Below are positions 7,673 to 15,668 of a stretch of DNA of 64,000 nucleotides, in pieces. The DNA is from Streptomyces sp. NBC_01237. GTDB lineage: Bacteria; Actinomycetota; Actinomycetes; Streptomycetales; Streptomycetaceae. The stretch's first letter is position 1. The number at the start of each line of letters is the position of its first letter. The position numbers were made by a program, and so were the translations under genes. Location: the NCBI RefSeq assembly GCF_035917275.1, contig NZ_CP108508.1, forward strand, positions 62,001-126,000, read 5' to 3'. Below the pieces are notes generated by a model. It did no database searches, was not told the DNA's origin, and saw only the letters and a program-made list of their open reading frames with translations.

Positions 7673-7830
7673 CTACGTGGCGACCGGAAGGGGTTCGGTG
7701 AGGCGGTCCAGCGTGTAGAGGGCTCGTACGAGACAGGCGTGGCTCTGGGCGCAGCGGGCGGTGCGCTCCGGTGCTGCGGGTAGGCGTCCGTCGCGGGGCC
7801 GTAGCGCGGTGGTGCCAGCAGGTTGAGTGG
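7673..7830 (-). pseudogene. C-terminal remnant of an unknown small protein
   Basis: The minus-strand frame ending at TAG 7673 reads ARCAQSHACLVRALYTLDRL and then a short tail. The pattern CxQ..A.LVRALY..LDR recurs in the minus-strand remnant at 17549-17755 (HCVQNRARLVRALYERLDRV). These look like C-terminal ends of two members of one small actinobacterial family, both without their N-termini. No function is known. Confidence 0.35.
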
Positions 7831-7909
7831 CCGCGGTCCAGGGTGGGTGGTGTTCACGAAGCGGGCCGAACGGGTCACGATGTGTCCGGCGAGGCGGCAT
7901 GATCGGGTG

Positions 7910-10228
7910 ATGCTCGCATTGGGGGAGCGCCGTGATCGGCGTAAGTGGCAGGCCGTGCACGTTGCTTGTGCGGTGTTGGTCGTAGCGGGCGTGACTTTCG
8001 CCGTATGGAGCATCGCCAGTGGGCGTGGGCTTAAGTCCGCTGATGTTGCGACTCTTATGGGTGTGCCGATCGCTGTGACCAGTCTGGTGGTCGCGGTCGT
8101 GGCGTTGCGTAAGCCGGTCGAGGACAGCAGTGTTGAGGTCGCGCGTAGTCGTGCCGGACGGCTCGCCCGGCAGGTCAGGGAGAGCGAGAGCCCGGTGCGG
8201 TCGCAGTTGCTCGGTGCCGACACCCGTCGCATCAATCTCACCTATGTTCTGCAGTCCGCGGCCGCGCGGGGCGCGGCGGCTCCGCCCGCCGGGCGTACGT
8301 TCGCTGACGGTCCCGCTACCCTGCCCGATGTCCTGGAGTACTACCGCTCCACCCAGCCCCGGCGTCTGGTCGTCACCGGGGCTGCCGGGGCGGGGAAGAC
8401 TGTCCTGGCCCTGGAACTCATGCTCGCCCTCATCGACCAACGTGCCGAGGGCGATCCCGTCCCGGTCCGGATCCCACTGGCCCAGTGGAACACCGACCAG
8501 CCCCTGACCGCCCTGCTGGTGCGACGTCTGACCGACGCCTACAAATGGCCTGCCGACATGGCTGCCGAACTGGTGGCTCACGGGATGGTGCTGCCCGTCC
8601 TGGACGGGCTGGACGAGATGGACCCCCTGCTCGCGGATGGCACCCCCGACCCCGAGGCGCCCCGTGCTCGCAAGGTTCTGGAGGCTCTCAACGCCTACCA
8701 GGACGGCCGGGAGGCAGGCCCCCTCATCCTGACCTGCCGTACTGGGCACTACGACGCGCTCGCCCCTGTGTCCCGGCTGATCGACGCCGCCCGCGTCGCC
8801 ATCGCCCCCATCGACACCCGCCGCACCGTGGCCTACCTCCGTGACCGGGCCCTGGACATACCCCGCTGGCAGCCGCTGATCGACCACCTTGACACCCAGC
8901 CCGCCGGCCCACTCGCCACCATCCTGTCAACGCCCTGGCGACTGTGTCTGACCGCCACCGTCTACCACCGCGACGACAACCCCTCAGAACTCCTCCACCA
9001 CACCGACGGGCACGACCTCGACCAGCACCTCCTGGCCCGCTACATCCCCGCCACCATCGCCAACACCCCCAACCCCCACCGCTACCGGCCCGAAGACGTC
9101 CACCGCTGGCTTCACCACCTCACCGGCACCACCACAAACACCCCAACCACCGACATCGCCCTCCATCAACTCTGGCCCCTCGCAGGCACCGCCCGCGTCC
9201 GCATCACCGACCTCATCCTCACCGCCCTCGCTCTCGCCCTCGTTTCGTTGCTCTTCACCATCGCTGTGTTCCTCAATAACCCCCTCGGGGACAGCACCGA
9301 AAAGATCATCACGATCTCCGTGTTCGCGGCAGTCTCCGTAGTCGCCGGTGTCATCGACTGGCGCCCGACGCCCAGACCCAACCGTCTCCGTCTAAACCGA
9401 GGAGCGCTCCAGGGCGGGGTCATGGCCAGGTTCTGGGCCGGATTCAAGGCCTGGTTCGCCGTCGGCTTCGCGATCGGCATTGCGCTCAGACTCCCGAACC
9501 CGAGCCCGGGAGCGATCACGTTCGGGCTCGGGATCGCACTAGGCATCGTGACCGGCCTCACCGGCGGATTCATGGGTGGGCTGGCAGGTGGGTTCGAGGC
9601 CGGGTTCAAGACCTGGTTCAGGGGCTGGTTCGCGGTTGGGCTCGTGGTCGGCCTCGGGCTCCGGCTCGGGCTCGGCGACCTCGGGCTCCTGCTCGGGGTC
9701 GGGTTCAGGTTCCGGCTCGGGCTTGAGCTCGTTGATGGGTTCGGGTATGAGATCGTGCTCTGGCTCGGGATCGGGTTCAGCCTCGGGCTTGTCGGCGGGC
9801 TCGCGGGTGGACTGATGCGCGGGCTCAAAGGGGAGCCGACCACCGTGGCCAAACCTCGGGCGATTATCCGCGACGACATGGTCTACGGGCTCTTGATCTG
9901 CCCCATGACCGGATTCCTTACCGGACTCCTAGCCGGACTCCTGGCCGGATTCCCAGGCGGAATCACGGACGAGCCCCTGGCCGGAGTCACGTTCGGACTC
10001 ACGGCCGGGTGGATGGTTGGGCTTGTGGTCGGGTGCGCTAGCGGGTTCGCTCGCGCGGCGCGGAGATACGGCGTGTTCTTGCTGTGCTCACGCGACAAGC
10101 TCCCCTTCCGCCTCGCTGTTTTCCTCGACTGGGCCGTCACCGCTGGCCTCCTGCGCTACAGCGGGCCCTGCTACCAGTTCCGCCATCGCGAACTCCAGCA
10201 ATGGCTCACCGACCACCCCCACCCCTGA
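7910..10228 (+). CDS. NACHT-type NTPase with glycine-rich multi-pass membrane C-terminus
   Basis: The protein has 772 residues from ATG 7910; the frame is open further upstream, but 7910 follows an AGGCGG site. Two N-terminal membrane helices (about 18-36 and 48-66) precede a NACHT/STAND ATPase: P-loop GAAGAGKT at 157-164 and Walker B LPVLDGLDEMD at 228-238. A winged-helix-like region reaches about residue 430. The C-terminal 300 residues are a run of hydrophobic Gly/Phe/Leu-rich segments (GGFMGGLAGGFEAGFKTWF-like), probably many short membrane helices. NACHT proteins of this sort are candidate bacterial immune sensors, but no effector domain is recognised. No partner gene is obvious. Confidence 0.8.
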   Translation: MLALGERRDRRKWQAVHVACAVLVVAGVTFAVWSIASGRGLKSADVATLMGVPIAVTSLVVAVVALRKPVEDSSVEVARSRAGRLARQVRESESPVRSQLLGADTRRINLTYVLQSAAARGAAAPPAGRTFADGPATLPDVLEYYRSTQPRRLVVTGAAGAGKTVLALELMLALIDQRAEGDPVPVRIPLAQWNTDQPLTALLVRRLTDAYKWPADMAAELVAHGMVLPVLDGLDEMDPLLADGTPDPEAPRARKVLEALNAYQDGREAGPLILTCRTGHYDALAPVSRLIDAARVAIAPIDTRRTVAYLRDRALDIPRWQPLIDHLDTQPAGPLATILSTPWRLCLTATVYHRDDNPSELLHHTDGHDLDQHLLARYIPATIANTPNPHRYRPEDVHRWLHHLTGTTTNTPTTDIALHQLWPLAGTARVRITDLILTALALALVSLLFTIAVFLNNPLGDSTEKIITISVFAAVSVVAGVIDWRPTPRPNRLRLNRGALQGGVMARFWAGFKAWFAVGFAIGIALRLPNPSPGAITFGLGIALGIVTGLTGGFMGGLAGGFEAGFKTWFRGWFAVGLVVGLGLRLGLGDLGLLLGVGFRFRLGLELVDGFGYEIVLWLGIGFSLGLVGGLAGGLMRGLKGEPTTVAKPRAIIRDDMVYGLLICPMTGFLTGLLAGLLAGFPGGITDEPLAGVTFGLTAGWMVGLVVGCASGFARAARRYGVFLLCSRDKLPFRLAVFLDWAVTAGLLRYSGPCYQFRHRELQQWLTDHPHP

Positions 10229-10299
10229 ACTCGGGCCGGGCATTTACACCAACGCAGACCTTTGGTGCCAAGCGGTCGAAGCGGCCTGGAACCTACAGC

Positions 10300-10596
10300 A
10301 CGTGCCGGCACCGGCGATGCCGTGCTCCAGAACGGGGCATCCCCTGCGGCGTCAGGCAGCAGCAGGAGGTCACGGCGCAAGACCGCCGCGGCTCGTTGGG
10401 CGCCGGCCAGGAACGGGCCGTGAAGGCGCTGCTTCTCAGGGCCCACCGCCACGTCGTCGTGGTGCCCGTTGCGCTGCAGCCATTCCTTCGCGGCCGCGTC
10501 ACCAATGAACGTGCAGCTGCCTGCGGCCGCCGAAACCGTTGTCCTGACGGCTGCTCCCAGGAAAGGCGCAGGTCCTTCCGGGGCCGTGGGGTGACG
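10300..10596 (-). pseudogene. unrecognised coding remnant
   Basis: Directly after the stop of the 10597-11214 gene, the same minus-strand frame stays open and looks coding (SAAAGSCTFIGDAAAKEWLQ, then AGAQRAAAVLRRDLLLLPDA). It lacks a plausible start and drifts into non-coding sequence near 10300. It may be a truncated neighbour. No family is recognised. Confidence 0.3.
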
Positions 10597-11214
10597 TCAG
10601 TCGTCGAACCAGACGACGAGCCTGACGTCGTCGTCGCCGTGCAGTTCGGCGAGGGTCCGCATGACGGTCCAGACGGGACCCCACTCTTCGTCCGGCACGG
10701 CGTCACGGCGCCTTAGGCGTTCAACACGGAACATCTGGTCTCCATCGATCCACCGGGAGCCCTCCGGGAAGTGCAGCTTGGGCCGGCCCGCGATGTAAGC
10801 CGACTGTCCGCAGAGCTCGACGAACCGCCGAGGAGCGGAGTAGTGCCGCTGGAGGAACTGCCAGCCGCCCTGCGGGTCACGGTAGTACTCGCGGATGTAG
10901 GCATCGGGCTCGGCGGACTCCTCATCCCAGTCGACCCGCTTGATCTCCGCCCAGCTGACCCAACTCGCGCTTCGCCCTCCCGTCGTCCCATGCCCGTCGC
11001 GGACACGGTTCGACACGTCCTCAGGCAGTCCACGGACAGGAGCCACCGGCACGAACTGCTCGTTGTCGCAGACACCGAACAGACAGCCAAAGGCGTCGTA
11101 ATTCCTCGGCACTTCCAGATGGTCCAGGTCGATAGCGGCGTGCCAGAACGAGTCCGCCTCATGGTCCCGATAGTCACGATGGCACTCGATGAAGCCCCAG
11201 ATGTCTCTACCCAT
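10597..11214 (-). CDS. conserved protein of unknown function (paralogue at 43525-43977)
   Basis: The protein has 205 residues when started at ATG 11214 (MGRDIWGFIECH), chosen because the paralogue starts at the matching place. Conserved features shared with 43525-43977 are GxIEC, YDxxxCLFG, the RGxPxD segment, WxxWAEI/ELxxxDW, VWxVMxxLxExHG and the C-terminus VRLVVWF. It has no signal peptide or membrane segment. The many Trp and acidic residues resemble small soluble immunity-like or SUKH-like proteins, but that is only an impression. It appears intact. Confidence 0.7.
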   Translation of the reverse strand: MGRDIWGFIECHRDYRDHEADSFWHAAIDLDHLEVPRNYDAFGCLFGVCDNEQFVPVAPVRGLPEDVSNRVRDGHGTTGGRSASWVSWAEIKRVDWDEESAEPDAYIREYYRDPQGGWQFLQRHYSAPRRFVELCGQSAYIAGRPKLHFPEGSRWIDGDQMFRVERLRRRDAVPDEEWGPVWTVMRTLAELHGDDDVRLVVWFDD

Positions 11215-11246
11215 ACCGCGATAATGCCTGGTCCAGCCGAGAACTC

Positions 11247-11423
11247 TCACTCTCGTGATATGAGCAGTCGCTCCCACGGCAGCCGTTCAACCACATGTCG
11301 GTCAAAGAGCAGCAGCCACTTGGCCATCTCATGACAGCGGACCAGACCGGCCACCACACGCATGACCAGGAAACCGACAACAGAACGCGGCTGACGCGCA
11401 GCCGCTGCCACCAACACGCCCAC
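11247..11423 (-). CDS. small protein of unknown function
   Basis: A GTG at 11423 opens a 58-residue frame with strong coding character: a hydrophobic stretch VVGFLVMRVVAGL followed by an amphipathic KWLLLFDRHVVERLPWERLL tail. It ends 33 bases before the start of the 205-residue gene on the same strand. It could be a complete small membrane-associated protein or the C-terminal end of a longer lost gene. Confidence 0.45.
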   Translation of the reverse strand: MGVLVAAAARQPRSVVGFLVMRVVAGLVRCHEMAKWLLLFDRHVVERLPWERLLISRE

Positions 11424-11517
11424 TCACACGATCTTGTTGGCGTGCCACGGCTGGTCTGGTCGGGGGCGCTGTTGAGTAGGTTGCCGCTGCCGAGGTCATT
11501 CAGGGGCTACGCCGGAG

Positions 11518-11907
11518 TCATGCTGGGATGAAGCTCGGCCACCAGGGTGGGACGTTGCCCGGGCACAACGGGGCGGGGTAGGAGTCCGGCATGCCGAGCC
11601 ATGTGACAAGGAACCAGGTGAACCACAGGGTGAAGATGAGCCCTGCAGTAAGGGCTGTCCTGCGATGACGTCTTCCGATGGTGCTGTGCAGGATCACCCA
11701 CGAAACCGCAGCGGCGATCCATATGAGAGGGACAAGGAACAGCAAAGCCATGCCATTGGTTACGCCGTTGCCGATGTCACAAACACCCCATACATTCCCA
11801 ATGGCAGCAGTGGACACCACTGCGGTCAGTCCACCGAAGAGGACACCAAGGCCCGTTCCCCTGAACCAGCGGCTCGGAGGACTCGACGGCTCTGTTCCCA
11901 CGATCAT
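11518..11907 (-). CDS. small three-helix membrane protein of unknown function
   Basis: A 129-residue protein with hydrophobic segments at about 20-40, 52-74 and 85-107 (for example GMALLFLVPLIWIAAAVSW). A very strong GAGGAGGGGGG site sits just before the ATG at 11907. The C-terminus is Pro/Trp-rich and extracytoplasmic by the positive-inside rule. No family is recognised. The 5' half of its gene overlaps the 3' half of the frame at 11777-12034. Confidence 0.7.
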   Translation of the reverse strand: MIVGTEPSSPPSRWFRGTGLGVLFGGLTAVVSTAAIGNVWGVCDIGNGVTNGMALLFLVPLIWIAAAVSWVILHSTIGRRHRRTALTAGLIFTLWFTWFLVTWLGMPDSYPAPLCPGNVPPWWPSFIPA

Positions 11908-12034
11908 CCCCCCTCCTCGCCGTAGGTGCGGAGAGTACCAACGCTCTGAAGTCGCCCGCTGGGGCCCTGGCCTGCCGGGCCAAGCGTGCCGCAGCCGCGC
12001 GGAGTTCGGCCAGCGTGTCCTCGAATTCGCTCAT
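11777..12034 (-). CDS. possible small helical protein, probably 3'-truncated
   Basis: The first 30 residues (MSEFEDTLAELRAAAARLAR) look like a genuine alpha-helical N-terminus behind a GGGAG site. The rest overlaps the strong start of the membrane-protein gene by 131 bases and loses coding character. It is most likely a truncated gene whose original 3' end was replaced. Confidence 0.35.
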   Translation of the reverse strand: MSEFEDTLAELRAAAARLARQARAPAGDFRALVLSAPTARRGDDRGNRAVESSEPLVQGNGPWCPLRWTDRSGVHCCHWECMGCL

Positions 12035-12335
12035 GCTCCCAGTGTGGCTTCCACCTTCAGCGGCGTGGTCAGCCTCCGAACAGCCCCAGACGAAAAAGGG
12101 ACTGTGCCGGGCGCGCAGACGGCAGGGGCCTGCCGCGCCCGCTCTCCTGCTTCTCCATCAGGCCCGTCCAAACCCTCCGGCCCGGCCGACGCCGCCCCCG
12201 GCCACCGCAGCCCCCGTGTGTCCCACCTGTCACACCGGCCTCAACTTTGCTGTCCTCCGCCCGGATCCGCCCCCCTTCGGGCACCGGGGCGGTGTGCGGG
12301 AGTACCGCACCACTTCACCCACCGGGAGGACCCGC
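12035..12335. other. intergenic, nothing recognised
   Basis: Only Pro/Arg-rich chance frames are seen in either direction. Probable promoter sequence for the small genes on both sides. Confidence 0.4.
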
Positions 12336-12470
12336 GTGACCGAGACCGTGCACGACGGCCAGGACCACCACGACGACTGCATGTACCCGACCTTCGGCGA
12401 CCCGGAATCGTGCAGCTGCGCCGAACTCACCGCAGACGAGGTGCGGCCCCAGGACGAGGACGCGGTCTGA
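12336..12470 (+). CDS. tiny acidic Cys-containing protein
   Basis: A GTG at 12336 behind ACCGGGAGGA opens a 44-residue acidic protein (MTETVHDGQDHHDDC start, then SCSCAEL). The His/Asp/Cys clustering suggests metal binding. It is the plus-strand gene directly upstream of the first copy of the dispersed hairpin repeat. No family is recognised. Confidence 0.5.
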   Translation: MTETVHDGQDHHDDCMYPTFGDPESCSCAELTADEVRPQDEDAV

Positions 12471-12568
12471 CGGACGCTCGGCGGCCCTGCGGCAAACCGC
12501 ACCACCACCCGGACGAACGGCACCAACGGGCACGGAGCCCCTGCTCGCGGGGGCCGGGGCGGAGCGGG

Positions 12569-12664
12569 GCGTGACACCGGGCGTGACCGGTCGTTGAACC
12601 CGGTCGGGACAGACGTCACGTCATGTCCCAGGTGGCTCTGGGCGCTCATCCGTCCAGGGTCTTC
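12569..12664 (+). repeat. dispersed hairpin repeat, copy A
   Basis: It contains GCGTGACACCGGGCG, then CCGGTCGTTGAACCCGGTCG, a GACGTCACGTC core and an imperfect hairpin ending in CCAGGGTCTTC. It lies 98 bases downstream of the 44-residue gene and 23 bases upstream of the cold-shock gene. Five other copies (B-F) occur in this window, all in the same orientation. Confidence 0.75.
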
Positions 12665-12687
12665 CAACAGCTCCAGAAGGGAAACCC

Positions 12688-12891
12688 ATGCCGACAGGAA
12701 CAGTGAAGTGGTACAACGCGGAGAAGGGCTACGGGGCCATCAACCCGGACGACGGCAGCGCGGAGGTGTACGTGCACCACACCGCGGTCCTCGGTTCCGG
12801 GTTCCGCAATCTGGACGAGGGCCAGGCCGTCGAGTACGACGTGACCGACGGGCCCAAGGGCCCCCAGGCGGAGAACGTCACGAGCGCCTGA
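12688..12891 (+). CDS. cold-shock domain protein (CspA family)
   Basis: This 67-residue protein is the standard length for the family. RNP1-like GYGAI and RNP2-like VYVHHTAV motifs sit in an intact five-strand OB-fold pattern ([13 protein letters not shown] start; [17 protein letters not shown] end). It binds single-stranded nucleic acid and acts as an RNA chaperone. The classical KGFGFI is KGYGAI here, so one aromatic binding residue is missing. It is bracketed by repeat copies A and B, with an AGAAGGG ribosome site. Confidence 0.92.
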   Translation: MPTGTVKWYNAEKGYGAINPDDGSAEVYVHHTAVLGSGFRNLDEGQAVEYDVTDGPKGPQAENVTSA

Positions 12892-12965
12892 ACCGCGCCC
12901 CTGCCCTGTCGGCGCGTGCCTCCCGGAGCAAGCGGTGGGCAAGCGCGGGGGCCGGGGTGCGGTGG

Positions 12966-13079
12966 GCGTGACTCCGGCCGCGACCGGTCGTTGTGCGACA
13001 GGACAGACGGCACAGTCCTGTCGCACGGAGGCCCCGGGCCCCCCACGCCCGGGGTCTCCTGCTGCCGGAACCCATGAAC
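12966..13079 (+). repeat. dispersed hairpin repeat, copy B
   Basis: The order is the same as in copy A: GCGTGACTCCGGCC, CGACCGGTCGTTG, a CTGTCGCACGGAG spacer and the stem GCCCCGGGC/GCCCGGGGTC (about 13031-13055), then CTGCTGCCGGAACCCATGAA. The last 60 bases are nearly identical to copy C. The 60 bases before it resemble the 3' end of a helicase-associated-domain gene (compare copy F). Confidence 0.75.
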
Positions 13080-13441
13080 GGCCACGAACGCGGCAGCCGG
13101 GTGACGAGGAAGCTGATGCCCCGGGGCCGGAGACGTGGTGGGCGACGTGCCGAAGCGCTTCGCTGCAGAGCCTGTCCGGGTTTGCGGACCCCGCGGCGAC
13201 CGGGTGGCCATGGGGGTGAGATGCGTGCGGGTTGGACAGGCTCAGGGAGGGGTGGGCCCGCCGTCTGTGCGGAGCCCACGTATGGGTCCCTTCCCCCGGT
13301 GCGGCCATGACCGGGCGGGGCACCAGGCGGAATCCTGGGTGTCGTCCACCCCCTTGAAACTACCGGCTCCGCTCCACCGGGGGCGGGCCGGACGCCCTGC
13401 AACGGCGCTGGATGCCGACGACGCAGAGAAGGGTTCGCAGG
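13080..13441. other. intergenic, nothing recognised
   Basis: No convincing gene on either strand. It includes the leader of the kinase-like gene, with GAGAAGGG just before its ATG. Confidence 0.4.
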
Positions 13442-14293
13442 ATGGGCCAGTTCCCCTCGGGACACGCAGAGGCTCTTGCGGTGGTCGAGGCCCGGTGCGG
13501 AAGCGGCTTCCGGTTGAGGGAGGTGACGGCCCGCCGGGGGGCGGTGGTGTGGGAGGCGGCGGGTGCCGGCGGGAGATTCGCCGTGAAGATCGGCACCGGC
13601 GACGGCGCACCGGCCGTGTCGCGGGAGACAGAGGTTCTCCAGGCGTTGGGATGGTCCGGGCACCTGCTCGCCTCGGGTACAAGGGCGGACAGTGCGTGGC
13701 TGGTGTCGCGGTGGTTCGAGGGGCCGTCCACGTGGGATGCCTTCGCCCGGTTCCGGGAGAACGGCACCGGGCAGCGTGCGGGCCTCGGCGCGGCGGTGGA
13801 CCTGTGCCGGGCGGTCGCCGGAGTGCACGATCTGGGCTGGGTCCATGCCGATCTCCAGCCGGATCACGGGATCCACACCGCTGGTGGTGTCCGTCTGATC
13901 GACCTGGCCTGGAGCTGGCGGGAGGACATGCGTCCGCCACCGGTGACGGGGGTGGGCATCGACCACCTCGTGCCGCCGGAGCTGGCCCAGCGCGGTGCGG
14001 GCGACATGCCCCTGGACGCGGGTATGGCGGCCGACGTCTACACCCTGGCCGCCACGTTGTGGACCTGCGTCACCGGAACCTGGCCCCTTGACTACCGGGC
14101 CGCGGGCATCACACCGGAGGAGCTGACCTCGGACCAGTTCCGCGCGCAGATCGCCACCGGCCGTATCCCGCTGCGGACCGAGACATCATGGCCCGAGCTC
14201 CAAGCCGTTCTGCAGCAGGCCATGTTGAACTCGCCCCGAGACCGGCCCACGGCGCGGGACCTCGCCCGGACCGTGACGCGCCTGGCTCTCTGA
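13442..14293 (+). CDS. protein-kinase-like / phosphotransferase-fold protein
   Basis: The protein has 283 residues from ATG 13442, chosen because GAGAAGGG precedes it. An N-lobe with the VAL..-type Lys (RFAVKIGTG, about residue 52) is followed by the catalytic loop LGWVHADLQPDHGI (HxD..P.H, about 125-137) and the metal-binding segment VRLIDLAWSW (DLA in place of DFG). ADVYTLAATLWTCVTGTWP matches the Ser/Thr-kinase F-helix region. It probably phosphorylates a protein or small molecule; no sensor or membrane domain is attached. It is convergent with the DUF6875-like gene, 21 bases away. Confidence 0.75.
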   Translation: MGQFPSGHAEALAVVEARCGSGFRLREVTARRGAVVWEAAGAGGRFAVKIGTGDGAPAVSRETEVLQALGWSGHLLASGTRADSAWLVSRWFEGPSTWDAFARFRENGTGQRAGLGAAVDLCRAVAGVHDLGWVHADLQPDHGIHTAGGVRLIDLAWSWREDMRPPPVTGVGIDHLVPPELAQRGAGDMPLDAGMAADVYTLAATLWTCVTGTWPLDYRAAGITPEELTSDQFRAQIATGRIPLRTETSWPELQAVLQQAMLNSPRDRPTARDLARTVTRLAL

Positions 14294-14314
14294 TCGCCAC
14301 TCCGGCCCCCGCTC

Positions 14315-14899
14315 TCAGCGGTGTGCCTGCCGGTAGAGGCGGGTGAAGAGCGGGTCCACGGTGCGCCCGGAGCGGTAGACGGTCCCGAACCGCTCCTCGT
14401 AGGCGGTGAACCGGTCCGGGTCGTCGTGGAGGAACAGGACATCGTGCAGGGCCATCCAGCGCAGCGCCAGCATCGGGAGCGGGGAGCGGGACACCGGAAA
14501 CCCGGGGTTGCGCGCGGCGCCCTGCTCGCACCGGGAATGGAACTGGCCCAGCATCATCCCCTCCTGGGCCAGCCGGGTCCTGACCTCCTCCTGCACGCGG
14601 TCCAGGAGCTCCTCGTCGGCCGGCGGAAGATCGGGCAGGACGGCGACCACGGCGTGCAGGGTGCGGTTGGACGTCGGCCAGCCACCACCCCGCAGGACCT
14701 CGACCATGGCGTCGACCGTGGACAGGAGACCGTCCAGGTCCGCGCCGCCGGGGAACACACGCACCCGTACACCACCGGCGCGCAGGGCCGGAACCATGAA
14801 CGGGCACACCGCCCCGGGCCGCCCCACACCCTCATGAGGCCGGCACAGATACGTCTCGAACCAACCGACCGCTTCCCCGACCACTTCCACCACCGGCAC
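14315..14899 (-). CDS. DUF6875-like protein
   Basis: The protein has 194 residues from GTG 14899; the frame is open to 14998. Signature pieces recalled for this family are FETYLCRPHEGVGRPGAVCP, QFHSRCEQGAARNPGFPVSR and MALHDVLFLHDDPDRF. The biochemical function is unknown. The proteins are cytosolic and often sit in biosynthetic or kinase-associated loci. Here it is convergent with the kinase-like gene. It appears intact. Confidence 0.7.
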   Translation of the reverse strand: MPVVEVVGEAVGWFETYLCRPHEGVGRPGAVCPFMVPALRAGGVRVRVFPGGADLDGLLSTVDAMVEVLRGGGWPTSNRTLHAVVAVLPDLPPADEELLDRVQEEVRTRLAQEGMMLGQFHSRCEQGAARNPGFPVSRSPLPMLALRWMALHDVLFLHDDPDRFTAYEERFGTVYRSGRTVDPLFTRLYRQAHR

Positions 14900-15668
14900 A
14901 CCCCCACCCTTCCCCGGCACCCCCGAATGAGCACCGCCCGGTGCCCAACGACCGCACCGGTGCACCCGGTGCGGTGAACCCTCCGGCACGTCACACACCA
15001 GCCGGATTCAAAACCGGCCCCGCCCCCAGGCCTTCCACCGCCAGGCCGCACCTCTTCCGCGACCCCGGTCACCCGATCGTGGGAGCAGTACCCGAAGACA
15101 CCAGAAAGCCCGGCACCCAGGACATAGCTCGGCCACACCGCGGACCCCGGCCGACCACCCGGACGGGACCCGCGGTCACACCCCTGGCGGCCGCACCACC
15201 TGCCCCCCGCCGCCAGGGAATCCCACCGGCACCGTCGCCGAGATGAGGGAAACGGCAGGTCGGTATTGGTGGCGCGTACTGAGTGGGCGTCAAGAGCGGC
15301 AGGAAAAGCTGGCGCTGGCGTCTGTTCGGCTTGAATGCGGCTACTCGAACGGCTGGTTCTGCGCCTATACGCGTCCTTATCTCGAACTTACTCTCAAATC
15401 ACCCTTAGCGCTCTCACCACCTGGCGGCCCCCTGGAGGAATCAGGATGCGAAAGGGGGTGGAGCAACGCCTTGACGACGCCCACGTGGCGACGCGGGATG
15501 CGTGAGAGGGCGAGGAGGGGCGGGTGCGATGACCGCGTCACATTTGACATGCCCGCACCATTAGGCCCTCCCGGCTGAGCATCACCAATCGAAGCAGGAT
15601 CTCTCGCTGTTGCGCGCATCCTGCGCATTCCACATGAAGTCAACCGACGAAGAAGGTCGTGAGTCGCA
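14900..15668. other. 769-base region without a recognised gene
   Basis: Frames here are Pro/Arg-rich with no coding bias. The stretch 15300-15420 is less GC-rich than its surroundings and may hold the promoter of the secreted lectin gene. No hairpin or repeat copy was found. Confidence 0.45.

Noticed and set aside
13135..14091. 318-codon plus-strand frame overlapping the kinase-like gene
   Set aside because: It lies in a different frame from the gene with kinase motifs and contains none itself.
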